Shown: piece by piece, positions 1 to 8,844 of the stretch | Layout: the number at the start of each line of letters is the position of its first letter | Numbering within the stretch: position 1 is the first letter of the stretch | The notes under the pieces: model-generated | Told to the model about the DNA's origin: nothing | The model's input: the letters and a program-made list of their open reading frames with translations, nothing else | The model's database searches: none | Made by a program: the position numbers and the translations under genes | Assembly (NCBI GenBank): GCA_963579025.1 | Contig: CAUZFZ010000127.1 | Coordinates: forward strand, 1-32,755 | Direction of reading: 5' to 3' | Source of the DNA: CAUZFZ01 sp963579025 | GTDB lineage: Bacteria; Planctomycetota; Planctomycetia; Planctomycetales; Planctomycetaceae | Length of the DNA: 32,755 nt

Positions 1-233
1 GCGTCGAGTCTTCGACTTCAGCCTCGCCTGGACAACATTCAATGAACTCTCCGCATCCTCGGGCCGCCCTCACTCAACTTGTGTGTAAGGGTGAGGGTTG
101 AAACCCCGGGCTACTCGCCTTTGCCCCTCCGGGGCAGCAAAACTGTGCAACTTCAAAACTCACGCCAGGGGCTATGTGCTGTCGCCGCTATCGCGGCTGA
201 CTGGATGTACGATTAATTTCGCTGCTGCACGCC
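1..233. other. Noncoding flank with small hairpins
   Basis: No convincing coding frame is visible here. Small inverted repeats are present: GCCCC-TCC-GGGGC at 123-135, and GCCGC-TATC-GCGGC at 184-197. The second lies about 40 bp beyond the stop codon of the minus-strand RTX gene and could act in transcription termination, but it has no clear T-tract. The GC-rich text around 105-135 resembles planctomycete intergenic repeats; that resemblance is from memory and not verified. Confidence 0.4.
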
Positions 234-3200
234 TTACACGCCGTCAAGGTTCATCAGCATCGCCAGTGACAGCGTGAAGTTTTCGTCGATGATCTCCACA
301 CGGATTGGCGTCGGATCAATTCCCTCGCCGGTGACGCCCAGGTCCGTGCCGCCGTTTCCGTTCAGCACGTCGATGCCCTGATCTCCCACAAGCGTGTCCT
401 TACCGCCGCCTCCACGCAGCGTGTCATCTCCGTCCTCGCCCTGGATGGTGTCCTCCCCTGTCCCGCCGATCAGAAGATCGTCGCCATCACCACCTGCGAT
501 GCCGTCGTTGCCATTACTGCCCCTGATCGTGTCGTTGCCGTCGCCACCCACCAGTTCGTCGTTGCCGTCGTCACCTTCGAGCAAATCGTCCCCGTGATTG
601 CCTCGCAGCGTGTCGTTACCGGCCTGACCGCGAAGCGTGTCGTTATTGCGTCCACCATCCAGCGTATCCATGCCGGCGCCACCGAGCATCATGTCCTGGC
701 CGGAACCGCCAAGCAGCGAGTCGTTGCCTGCCATACCGTTGAGCAAATCGTCACCAAAATTCCCCATCAGCGTGTCGTTACCGTCGCCGCCATTGATGTC
801 GTCGCTGTCCAGGCCGCCATCGATCCTGTCGTCTCCGGTTTCGCCGATGATGGTGTCATTGTTGGCTCCGCCATTGATCACGTCGTTGTCCGCACCACCA
901 TTGATCGTGTCCGCACCGTCGTTACCAAACAGTGTGTCACGACCATTGCGGCCGACGATGCTGTCATCCCCTTCGCCACCTGATATGCGGTCGTTTGATG
1001 GCCCACCACCCAGCGTGTCGGCTCCGACTCCGCCCATGATTTGCAGCGCGACGCTGCCAATATTGCTGCCCATGGCATCGATGGTGTCATTGCCATTTCC
1101 CCCGTCAATCAACAGGGAAATCCGCCCGACAAGGTTCAAAGCGCCGACCGTGATTCGATCGGCCCCGTTGTTGCCCCGCACGACAACCGAATTCACTGTG
1201 GCGTTATCCACGGTCAGAACGGCTGACTGTTCCGTAACGGTCAGCCGACCGTTCACATCCTGACCAATGGTGACCGTGTTGCCGGCATTGGAAAGGGAGG
1301 CCAGCGCCTGATCGGAACCGTTTCCACCAAACACGGTGTCGCGCCCATCACCCAACCCGTCCCACCTGAGAATGTCGTTGCCATCGCCACCATTGAGAAC
1401 GTCGTTGCCACCCTGTCCGACGAGACTGTCAGCTCCAAGTCCGCCATTGAGCGTGTCGTTTCCACTTCCTCCCAGGATAGTGTCGCTGCCCAATCCTCCA
1501 TTCAATAGGTCGGGCCCGCTCCGTCCAGTGATCAGGTCGTTGCCACCTGCACCGAAGATTGTGTCCCTGCCAGTTTGCCCATCGAGCGTGTCGCCCAGGT
1601 CGGCCAGATCAACGTCGAAAGTCACCGTCGTGGGAGGCTGCGCGGGAGGTGCCACCGTTACTTGCGATGCGAGCAATCTGCTCTGCAGGAGATCATCTCC
1701 GGTCCCACCCAGAATTGTGTCCCGTCCGAATATACCGATCACCGTGTCGTCGCCTCCCTGTCCGTTCAGGGAGTCGTCGCCAAACATCATGAGCGTGACG
1801 TCCAGGCTGTCGCCGACGACCAGATCGTTGCCGCCTCCACCCAACGCTGTGTCGTTGCCTTCTCCGCCTTCGAGCGTGTCGTTACCGCTTCCGCCATTCA
1901 CGGTGTCGTCGCCCGCCTCTCCAAAGATCGTGTCCGCTCCATTCTGACCGTGCACGTCGTCGTCGCCGTCGCCGGCAAGAATCGAGTCATCTCCTCCGTT
2001 GCCGCGAATTCGATCGTCCCCGGCCAGGCCGAATAGTGCGTCGTCACCGCCGCCGCCGAAGATCAGGTCGTCATCCACGCCAGATGGTGCTGGTGTGGTC
2101 GTAGTGACCGAGGCCGCAAAGGCAAACGTCGCCACCTGAGTCGTCCAGGCGTTGTTGGCGCCGTACTGACCTGTGAACCAGAACGTGGAACCATCGGACG
2201 GATCGACGCTCATCGAGTGGTAGTCGCCCCAGCGGTCAACCCCCACCTGGGGAGACAGACCGTCGATAATGACAAACTCACCCCGCGGCATGGTCCCCAG
2301 CGGGTCTGAAGCGCGGCGACCGATGTACCTCAAACCTGGATTGGTCGTGGGGCCGCTAACACTGTAAGCCAGCGCGATATTGCCGGACGCGTCCATCGCG
2401 ATGGCACCCATCCACCGGTTGTCGTTATCCGGACTGATCGTGCCTTCCTGAAAGAGCGTCCAGGCCCCACCACCAGTTCTTCGCAGTTCGAACCAGCGAA
2501 CGCCGGCACGGTCCGTCCCGTCAACGTCTGTGACAAAGTTGCCGACGATCGTCTCATGCGTACCGAAGTTGCGGTACGAAGGCCGCCACATGACGACCTC
2601 ACGCAGCGGATCAAGTGGAGTGTTGCCGCCGGGCTGCGTAATCGCGCTGAATGACGTCAAACCGTTCAGGTCTGAGTCGAATTCGGCGACTGGAATGGCT
2701 ACCTCAAGCTGGAATGTCGAATTCGCCGCGTTCGCCAGATCGGTCGAGTAGGCATACAGCTCAACGAAGTCCTGGTTGGGGTCATTCGCCCCGGGGTTGT
2801 GAGCTTCGTCGTCCCTGTGGCGAAGCATGTAGGCGGGATTGTTCAGCGGTGGCGCAGTCGGGCCGTCCTGGTCGACCGGAGTCAACGCCTGGAACCCGAA
2901 TCCGGCCAGCGCCGGCGTGGTGACACGCTGGAATGGTTGCGGTGTCAGGCCCTGCAGCATGTTGACACGGTCCAGCACATAGACCGGTGGATCGCTGGTG
3001 CCTGCTTCGTTCGTTGTGATGTAGTAACCGTCGGGCCAGACGGACAGCTTTGGGTAATCCGGGAAACCGGTTCCGGGAACCGGAAATGTGAATTCAAAGA
3101 AGAACCAGTCGGCAGCGTTGTTGGTGGGTGTCGGTGTCTGAGATACGTAAACGTAAATCTCGTCCGGGTCCGTTGTGCTGCGTCCCGAGAACTCCATCAG

Positions 3201-4586
3201 AACCCATCGGTCGGCAAGTTCGTCGTACACAACAATCGGGTCACCAGCGCCGTCAACGGTCGAACCACCCGGCGCGAGTGCAGACAGGTTGAATGGCGCG
3301 AACGCTGCCGTGCTGTCCTTGTTGAATATTGAAACCAGTGTCCCGCCTGGATCGTTGATCATCTGAATAAACTGATCCGGGCCCACATCACCCACTGTGT
3401 CTGGTGGAAAAACACCGTTGAAACCGGCGCCCGCGAAATTCTGAATCGGCGTGCCGAAACTGCCAGTTCCGACGGTCGAGCCACCGCCGCCACTGGAGAA
3501 TCCCAACGCCCCCAGACTGGCCGGTACAAACACCTCTTCCGGTCCGGCCGCTGCGGCTGTCACCAGCGACGATGCAGTCGCGTCGGCGTTTACGGCCGCC
3601 ACAATGTCGCTGCCGGTGGCGGTAATGGCCGTACCATCGTCACCAAGTTCAATCGTAATCAGAACGGCGCTGGTGCCGATTCCGGTCACCGAACTCACCA
3701 GCGTGCCCGACATCGGCGCCGCATCAACGAAGTCAATCGAGATCGTCGCGCTGCCGGCGCTGGGTGTCAGCTCGTTGAACGTCACCGCCTGTCCGCCAGC
3801 CGGGGAGGTGATCGTCAGACCGGCCGTCGGTCCACCGAAGACCGTATCCGCTCCGCCGCCGCCGTTGAGTGTGTCGTCGCCATCGCCGCCGTTCAGAATA
3901 TCCCGACCGTTCCCCGCCTGGATGTTGTCGCTGCCAAGACCTCCGAGCAGTGTGTCTTCGCCATCATCACCAAGCAGTGTGTCCGCTCCGTCGCCACCGC
4001 TGATGAAATCGTCGCCGTCGCCAGCGTCCAGCAGATCGTTTCCGGCACCGCCGTTGATCGTGTCATCGCCGTCTCCGGCATCCAGTGAATCGTCGAGTCC
4101 GCCGCCGATGAGCAGATCGTCGCCGTCGCCCGCCTCGACATCGTTGGCGAAGTCCGGGCTGCCGAGGATGACGTCGTCACCGTTACCTGTCGAAACTGTG
4201 ATGCTCGCCACGTTGGGAAACGCCGCTGCGGTGACCGCGGTCAAGTCAACTGTGTTCTCCGACGCACCCACAGTCACGATGATCGAAGTGACTTGATCGG
4301 TCGTTACGGAACCAAGCGAACTGGCGGGGATACCGTCGACCCGGACGTCCAGAACGCCGGGAACAGTCAGATCCTCGCGAATCACAATGTCCTCATCGGC
4401 GTCACTCAGTACCTGCAGCACTCCATTGCCGAACTGCACGGCGGCCGCCAGAAGCGTTCGATCTTCCAGTTTTTCAAGAACGATTGGAATGGATCGCGGC
4501 CGAGCCATGGACACGCGTGAAGACCGCGACCCGCGAGAACTCAGGAGTCGGTTTTGAAATGCCTTCAGCCATGAGTGTTTAGTCAC
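234..4586 (-). CDS. Large RTX calcium-binding repeat surface protein with internal propeller-like domain
   Basis: A secreted or surface protein of 1450 residues, probably calcium-stabilised. The N-terminus carries KLEDRTLLA at about residues 40-48, which resembles the planctomycete LEPR-XLL motif seen near the start of very large exported proteins. RTX nonapeptides of the GGxGxDxLx type fill roughly residues 115-250 and again 838-1440. The second block is broken by non-repeat inserts near 966-1002 and 1093-1176. Between the blocks, about residues 375-825, lies a non-RTX region with PPDTVGDVGPDQFIQM, WxDYxSMSVDP and other beta-propeller-like patterns. The start is a GTG at 4586-4584, preceded by a strong AAGGAG (complement of 4593-4598) at 6 bases spacing. 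The DNA repeats here are coding repeats, not an array. The role could be adhesion, S-layer or matrix formation, or an extracellular enzyme; no catalytic motif was recognised. No type I secretion genes lie nearby. Confidence 0.9.
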   Translation of the reverse strand: MTKHSWLKAFQNRLLSSRGSRSSRVSMARPRSIPIVLEKLEDRTLLAAAVQFGNGVLQVLSDADEDIVIREDLTVPGVLDVRVDGIPASSLGSVTTDQVTSIIVTVGASENTVDLTAVTAAAFPNVASITVSTGNGDDVILGSPDFANDVEAGDGDDLLIGGGLDDSLDAGDGDDTINGGAGNDLLDAGDGDDFISGGDGADTLLGDDGEDTLLGGLGSDNIQAGNGRDILNGGDGDDTLNGGGGADTVFGGPTAGLTITSPAGGQAVTFNELTPSAGSATISIDFVDAAPMSGTLVSSVTGIGTSAVLITIELGDDGTAITATGSDIVAAVNADATASSLVTAAAAGPEEVFVPASLGALGFSSGGGGSTVGTGSFGTPIQNFAGAGFNGVFPPDTVGDVGPDQFIQMINDPGGTLVSIFNKDSTAAFAPFNLSALAPGGSTVDGAGDPIVVYDELADRWVLMEFSGRSTTDPDEIYVYVSQTPTPTNNAADWFFFEFTFPVPGTGFPDYPKLSVWPDGYYITTNEAGTSDPPVYVLDRVNMLQGLTPQPFQRVTTPALAGFGFQALTPVDQDGPTAPPLNNPAYMLRHRDDEAHNPGANDPNQDFVELYAYSTDLANAANSTFQLEVAIPVAEFDSDLNGLTSFSAITQPGGNTPLDPLREVVMWRPSYRNFGTHETIVGNFVTDVDGTDRAGVRWFELRRTGGGAWTLFQEGTISPDNDNRWMGAIAMDASGNIALAYSVSGPTTNPGLRYIGRRASDPLGTMPRGEFVIIDGLSPQVGVDRWGDYHSMSVDPSDGSTFWFTGQYGANNAWTTQVATFAFAASVTTTTPAPSGVDDDLIFGGGGDDALFGLAGDDRIRGNGGDDSILAGDGDDDVHGQNGADTIFGEAGDDTVNGGSGNDTLEGGEGNDTALGGGGNDLVVGDSLDVTLMMFGDDSLNGQGGDDTVIGIFGRDTILGGTGDDLLQSRLLASQVTVAPPAQPPTTVTFDVDLADLGDTLDGQTGRDTIFGAGGNDLITGRSGPDLLNGGLGSDTILGGSGNDTLNGGLGADSLVGQGGNDVLNGGDGNDILRWDGLGDGRDTVFGGNGSDQALASLSNAGNTVTIGQDVNGRLTVTEQSAVLTVDNATVNSVVVRGNNGADRITVGALNLVGRISLLIDGGNGNDTIDAMGSNIGSVALQIMGGVGADTLGGGPSNDRISGGEGDDSIVGRNGRDTLFGNDGADTINGGADNDVINGGANNDTIIGETGDDRIDGGLDSDDINGGDGNDTLMGNFGDDLLNGMAGNDSLLGGSGQDMMLGGAGMDTLDGGRNNDTLRGQAGNDTLRGNHGDDLLEGDDGNDELVGGDGNDTIRGSNGNDGIAGGDGDDLLIGGTGEDTIQGEDGDDTLRGGGGKDTLVGDQGIDVLNGNGGTDLGVTGEGIDPTPIRVEIIDENFTLSLAMLMNLDGV

Positions 4587-5213
4587 TATCCGCTCCTTCG
4601 ATCGGGCTGACCTGCACAGAATGATGATCCGGTTAACCGGGTCAGATCAGTGAGTCGTCATGCACGCTGCAACGGGATGGATCCGGTCATTCGGACAGAA
4701 CGGTCCTTCCGCTACTCGTATTTCGACCGGCGCATCGCGTGCGTTCATCGCATCTGGTACTTGTGAGCCATTCCGGACGACAGTTACAGCCGTGCCTGTT
4801 GCAGCACGTACGACTGTGTCATTCGCTGGAACTGGCACACGCGCTGAAGCCGGCGCGAGCGCTTCCACAGGACCATCCGCTTTCGTGGTCACGACTGCGA
4901 CAGCCCATACGTCTGCCACATTCGGTGCATCCCGTATAACCGGTACAACCTGGCACGCCCGCCGGTGCTCCGCGCGTTCCAGGGCTCTGCCCTGGAACGG
5001 ACTGTTCATGAGGCTCCGCCTCACACGCGACGTCACGAGGCCGAGCCCCGAAATCAGGCCGTTCCGGGGCAGAGCCCGGGAACGGGGACGCTTAACGGCA
5101 TTGGATGCCGCCGTCACTGCCTTGGCAGCGGGTTGAATTCCACACAAGTTTGCCTGACAGTCCGGAAGTCCAGCTACTGAAACAAATCCGCTCTCTATCC
5201 GGGAGATGTTGCC
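4587..5213. other. 627-bp divergent intergenic region with a palindromic repeat
   Basis: This gap separates the minus-strand RTX gene from the plus-strand PhoD-like gene and should hold both promoters. I saw no clear -35/-10 pair. Open frames exist on both strands at about 4647-5136, but their translations are low-complexity Ala/Thr/Val-rich and match nothing I recognise. On the minus strand one frame is unusually Cys-rich between about 4819 and 4970 before hitting a stop at 4819-4821, so a decayed small Cys-rich gene is possible. The 3' part carries the palindromic element at 4976-5083. Confidence 0.5.
4976..5083. repeat. Composite extragenic palindromic element (three hairpins)
   Basis: Hairpin 1, 4976-4998, is a perfect 10-bp stem (GTTCCAGGGC/GCCCTGGAAC) with loop TCT. 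Hairpin 2, 5009-5023, is TGAGGC-TCC-GCCTCA. Hairpin 3, 5061-5083, is a 10-bp stem with one mismatch and loop AGA. Hairpins 1 and 3 are near inverted copies of each other (loop TCT against AGA), so the unit as a whole is an inverted repeat about 108 bp long. This resembles REP-like or MITE-like extragenic repeats; copies elsewhere in the genome cannot be checked from this window. Confidence 0.7.
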
Positions 5214-7172
5214 ATGAGCAAGACGGTCGCGTGGTTCACTTTGACTGCACTGGTTTCCCTCACCGTGCCGGACAGCACATCGGCTCAGTTCCTGGTGGAC
5301 GAGAATCACATGACCCACGGTCCGATTCTCGGCCGGATCAGTGCTCACGGCGTGGGCGTCTGGTGCCGGACTCGACACACGGCGGAGTTCACCGTCCGTT
5401 ATGGAACGTCTCCCGACAAACTGGACACGGAGACGAAACCGGTCCGGACGCGTCTGGCGTCCGACAACACCGGCTGGGTCCACATCACCGGCCTGAAGGC
5501 CGACACAAAGTACTGGTACAAACTGATGCTCGGTGGTCGTGAGACGGGACGCGATGGCTCGTTCCGCACCTGGCCCGACTCGCAGGAACTGGTCAATAAG
5601 AAGCTGAACCCGGACGGTCTGTTCAACTTCAGTTTCGAATTTGCATGTGGAAACAACCAGAACGCCAGTCACAGTTCCGGTCCGTCACTGCCAGGCTTCG
5701 CCACAATGCTGAGGAAGGGTGTCCCGGATGAGGTGAGGTTTGCGATTCTCAATGGAGACTGGATGTACGAGACGCGACGGGATTTCACGCCTGAGCAGTG
5801 GCGGCATCAGGTCGGTCACAAAGGCGACCTGCCAAACAACCTGCTCGCCGCCCCGACGACGACCGGTGTCTGGGAAAATTACAAGACTTTCCTCGACCAG
5901 GCTCCGAACCTCACGAAGTGGCATTCCACCGTGCCGTCGTTCTTCACGTACGACGATCACGAATGTCTCAATGATATCTGGGGAGCCGGCTCGCCCGGCC
6001 TGCGTGACCGCCGGGCCGTGTTCCGCGACATCGGCGTGAGTGCCTGGTACGACTACCTCGGTTGGAGCAACCCGACGACGTTCAATCAGCCCGCCACGCT
6101 CAGCCGAAGCCGCGTGAGAAAAGGCGGCAACGTCATCGTGGACGAGACGGTCGACTTCTCGAAACTCGACCTGGCACAGGCCAGTAACCTGCACATCCAC
6201 TGGGGAACCGATACCGCAGGCGTCAACGACAACGCTCTTGACGACGTCGGGGGCGATCCCAACGCCGGTGTCTACCGAATTGAGAAGGTCCTGGGGCCGC
6301 ACGAGTTGCAGGTCTGGCCCGACTTCGATGCCGATGGCGACGTCTCGTACTCCATCGGCCGTCGCTCCTACTTCAGGATGACGGTCGCCAACTGCGACTT
6401 CTTCGTGTGCGACACGCGGGGTCAGCGGCAGATGCATGACAAGTCCGACCCCTACAAGAAGGGGTTGTCGATGCTTGGGCCGGTCCAGCGAGACTGGCTG
6501 ATCGACGGCATGCGGAAGAGCAAAGCCGATTTCATGTTCGTCGTCAGCTCGGTCAACTTCATGGTTCCACACGTCGGCGGCGGAGCTGTGCGAACAAATA
6601 ACAAAGACGATGCATGGACGGTCTTCTTCGACGAACGTGAAAAGCTGATCAATTTCTGGGACACGCTGGAAAAGCCAGTATTCGTTTTGACCGGTGATCT
6701 GCACAACAGCTTCGTGATCAATATCACGGACAACGTGTGGGAGTTCGCCTCCGGTCCGCACAACTCGAACAACCACTGGAACAGCGACGAAGGCGACCGA
6801 CTGGCCAATGGCCCGTTCAAGTACGGGCCGCGTGAAGTCAACGTCCGCTGGTCGACCTGGTACCGCAACGACATCCCGCGTAACCAACTGCAGCACCCGA
6901 CGTACTGTGTGGTGCAGGTCAACAACGTCTTCAACAACCCTCTGACCGTCCACGGGACACGCTGGATGACGTTCCCGATTCCCCAGGTCATCTTCCAGTA
7001 CTACGACGGTCGCACTGGCCGATTGCAGTACGCGGAATCAATCCTGGCGAATCAGGCGGACAAAAGGGCTGCTGGAGATAAGCAGGATCTTGAAGGACTC
7101 GGCGTGCCGATTCGACGTGAGTCTCGGCGATTGGAACAACCTCGACCGCAATTGAAGAAACGTAATCCGTAG
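5214..7172 (+). CDS. PhoD-like metallophosphatase (alkaline phosphatase D family)
   Basis: Predicted exported metal-dependent phosphomonoesterase or phosphodiesterase of 652 residues. An N-terminal signal peptide ends near TSAQF (about residue 24). A fibronectin-like PhoD N-terminal domain follows (THGPILGRISAHGVGVWCR, about residues 34-110). The catalytic domain shows the PhoD motif series: FACGNNQ (C145), NGDWMYE (D182), YDDHE (D247, D248, H249), DTRGQRQ and TGDLHNS (D495, H497). These match the metal ligands of PhoD/phospholipase D-type phosphatases. The start ATG is preceded by GGGAG at 8 bases. It probably releases phosphate from esters or phosphodiesters outside the cytoplasm. The downstream ceramidase-like gene is co-directional but 146 bp away with a large hairpin between, so a shared transcript is uncertain. 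The long antisense frame at 5685-6953 is a shadow. Confidence 0.88.
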   Translation: MSKTVAWFTLTALVSLTVPDSTSAQFLVDENHMTHGPILGRISAHGVGVWCRTRHTAEFTVRYGTSPDKLDTETKPVRTRLASDNTGWVHITGLKADTKYWYKLMLGGRETGRDGSFRTWPDSQELVNKKLNPDGLFNFSFEFACGNNQNASHSSGPSLPGFATMLRKGVPDEVRFAILNGDWMYETRRDFTPEQWRHQVGHKGDLPNNLLAAPTTTGVWENYKTFLDQAPNLTKWHSTVPSFFTYDDHECLNDIWGAGSPGLRDRRAVFRDIGVSAWYDYLGWSNPTTFNQPATLSRSRVRKGGNVIVDETVDFSKLDLAQASNLHIHWGTDTAGVNDNALDDVGGDPNAGVYRIEKVLGPHELQVWPDFDADGDVSYSIGRRSYFRMTVANCDFFVCDTRGQRQMHDKSDPYKKGLSMLGPVQRDWLIDGMRKSKADFMFVVSSVNFMVPHVGGGAVRTNNKDDAWTVFFDEREKLINFWDTLEKPVFVLTGDLHNSFVINITDNVWEFASGPHNSNNHWNSDEGDRLANGPFKYGPREVNVRWSTWYRNDIPRNQLQHPTYCVVQVNNVFNNPLTVHGTRWMTFPIPQVIFQYYDGRTGRLQYAESILANQADKRAAGDKQDLEGLGVPIRRESRRLEQPRPQLKKRNP

Positions 7173-7209
7173 TCAACCCCAGTAGTTCCAGGTTTGGCTG
7201 GATTTCGTG

Positions 7210-7282
7210 GTAGCCGAACTCGCCAGAGTTTGGATTTCTCGCATATTCGAGAGACTGGCCAAAGTCTGGCGACTTCGGCTAC
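7210..7282. repeat. Long imperfect inverted repeat, 24-bp arms
   Basis: Left arm 7210-7233 begins GTAGCCGAACTCGCC and right arm 7259-7282 ends GGCGACTTCGGCTAC. The arms pair over 24 bp with two mismatches. The 25-base loop holds a further small stem, TCTCG (7237-7241) with CGAGA (7248-7252). It lies 37 bp after the PhoD-like stop codon and could stabilise or end that transcript, but it has no T-tract. The shape and GTAGCCGAA ends suggest a dispersed planctomycete repeat; that is recollection, not a search result. Confidence 0.75.
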
Positions 7283-7318
7283 CCCAAGCTTGGAAGTACT
7301 GAACCCGCGGAGACGAGC

Positions 7319-8779
7319 ATGAAATCAACGCGAATCCCAACACCGACGTCTCGCATGCGCGCAGGGCTCGGCACGGCAGACATCACGCCCCCCGTCGGCA
7401 TCTATCACCGGTTCTGGGGCGCTGCGTCGCACGACCAGTCGATCGGAGTTCATCGCCCGTTGCGAGCGAGCGTCCTGGTTCTTGAGCCGGAAGAAGAAAC
7501 GGATTCAGCGGCGGGCGATCGCCAGATTCTGATCGCGCTGGATCATTGTCTGTTTCGTCCGCCCGAGATGACGGAGTTTCGCGAGAAGACGTGTGCGAGG
7601 CTGCAGATGGCTTCCGAACACGTGACGGTTGTGTTCTCGCACACGCACTCGGCTGCTTATGTGGCCCGTAACCGCGCGCACCTGCCAGGTGGAGATATGA
7701 TCGGCCCGTATCTCGACAATCTGCCCGACAGGATTGCCCAGGCCGTCGACCAGGCCGTCGCAAATCTCGCATCTGTCACACTGACCTACGGAACGGCCAG
7801 TTGTCGCATGGGGCACCATCGCGATGCCTGGGATGAGAATGCAGATCGATATGTCTGCGGCTTCAATCCGGACGTCGATCTCGATCTGCCGGTCAATGCC
7901 GTACGCATGACGGACGATGCAGGCGCCGTCCGTGGGACGATCGTCAGTTATCCGTGTCATCCCACAACACTTGCGTGGGACAATTCACTGATCAGTCCCG
8001 ACTACGTGGGCGCCCTGCGTGAAACCGTCGAAGCAGCGACGGATGCAACGTGTCTGTTCCTGCAGGCACCTTGCGGTGACATTGGACCTCGCTTCGGTTT
8101 CGTCGGGGACACCGAAGTTGCCGACCGCAACGGGCGACAAGTCGCCTATGCGGCGCTCCAGGCAATCGAGTCCATGCCGCCGGCCGGTCATGATTATTAC
8201 TACGTCGGTCCCGTCATTTCGGGTGCGACCCTGGGTGAGTGGGAGTACCGCTCGCATCCCGATGAACGAGTGTCATCCGCACGGCTTTTCGAGACGACCG
8301 ATTGGACGATCCCTCTGCAGTATCGGCCCGAGTTGCCAACAGTTGCTCAGGCGGAAGAACGAATGGCACTACTCGGCACACAGGAATCAGAAGCACGTGA
8401 TCGAGGCGACGATACCGAGGCGTCGCGCGTGCGAGCGCTCGTCGAGCGACAACGACGACAGCTCGAAGTACTGAACTCCGTCCCGGCGGGCGTGTTGCCG
8501 TATCCGATCAGACTATGGCGGCTGGGGGACGCGATCTGGGTCGCGGTCGACGGCGAGCCGTATTCCGCGCTGCAGTCAGAATTGAATCGCCGCTTTCCCG
8601 AGATTCCATTGATCATCATGCCGCTGTCGGACGGTGCGATGGCCGGCTATCTGCCGACTGCGGACGCGTGCGACAAGCCCATCTACCAGGCAGAGATCGC
8701 CATCCTTGCGGCGGGATGCCTCGAAACAGTCATTGATGCGATCGCCGAGCGGATCGAATCATTGAGCCAGGTCCCGTAA
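7319..8779 (+). CDS. Neutral/alkaline non-lysosomal ceramidase N-terminal domain-like protein
   Basis: 486 residues, related to the N-terminal metallohydrolase domain of neutral ceramidase (PF04734 type). Supporting motifs in order are GLGTADITPP near residue 20, DHCLF near 78, SHTHSA near 105, YPCHPTTLAWDNSLISPDY near 213-231 and PCGDIGPRFGF near 252-262. True neutral ceramidases carry a nucleophilic Ser in a GDxSPN-type motif. Here the matching position is Gly256 (GDIGPR), so ceramide hydrolysis is doubtful although zinc-ligand-like His residues remain. No signal peptide is evident, so it may be cytoplasmic. ATG 7319 is preceded by CGGAG at about 7 bases. It could act on another amide or ester; planctomycetes have many such homologues of unknown substrate. 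A bidirectional terminator follows directly. Confidence 0.82.
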   Translation: MKSTRIPTPTSRMRAGLGTADITPPVGIYHRFWGAASHDQSIGVHRPLRASVLVLEPEEETDSAAGDRQILIALDHCLFRPPEMTEFREKTCARLQMASEHVTVVFSHTHSAAYVARNRAHLPGGDMIGPYLDNLPDRIAQAVDQAVANLASVTLTYGTASCRMGHHRDAWDENADRYVCGFNPDVDLDLPVNAVRMTDDAGAVRGTIVSYPCHPTTLAWDNSLISPDYVGALRETVEAATDATCLFLQAPCGDIGPRFGFVGDTEVADRNGRQVAYAALQAIESMPPAGHDYYYVGPVISGATLGEWEYRSHPDERVSSARLFETTDWTIPLQYRPELPTVAQAEERMALLGTQESEARDRGDDTEASRVRALVERQRRQLEVLNSVPAGVLPYPIRLWRLGDAIWVAVDGEPYSALQSELNRRFPEIPLIIMPLSDGAMAGYLPTADACDKPIYQAEIAILAAGCLETVIDAIAERIESLSQVP

Positions 8780-8787
8780 ACAAACAA

Positions 8788-8821
8788 AGCCCGGCCCTTC
8801 AGAAGAAAGGCCGGGCTGTTT
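8788..8821. terminator. Bidirectional Rho-independent terminator
   Basis: A perfect 9-bp stem AGCCCGGCC (8788-8796) with GGCCGGGCT (8809-8817) and a 12-base loop. It is flanked by AAACAAACAA on the left and TGTTTGA on the right. It lies between the convergent ceramidase-like gene (ends 8779) and the minus-strand secreted-protein gene (ends 8845), so it can serve both. Confidence 0.85.
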
Positions 8822-8844
8822 GAACTTGAGAAGTCGGCATTCGC

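Noticed and set aside
234..2080. Dense short DNA repeats that might suggest a CRISPR or satellite array
   Set aside because: They are the codons of RTX nonapeptides in one open frame, with irregular unit sequence and no spacer structure.
4660..5136. Open frame on the plus strand upstream of the PhoD-like gene
   Set aside because: Ala/Thr-rich translation without a motif, no good ribosome binding site, and it runs through the palindromic repeat.
4647..5672. Long open frame on the minus strand across the intergenic gap and the PhoD-like 5' end
   Set aside because: It overlaps a well-supported gene antisense, lacks any recognisable domain and its translation is low-complexity.
5685..6953. 422-residue antisense open frame in the PhoD-like gene
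   Set aside because: A shadow of a gene whose catalytic motifs all read on the plus strand.
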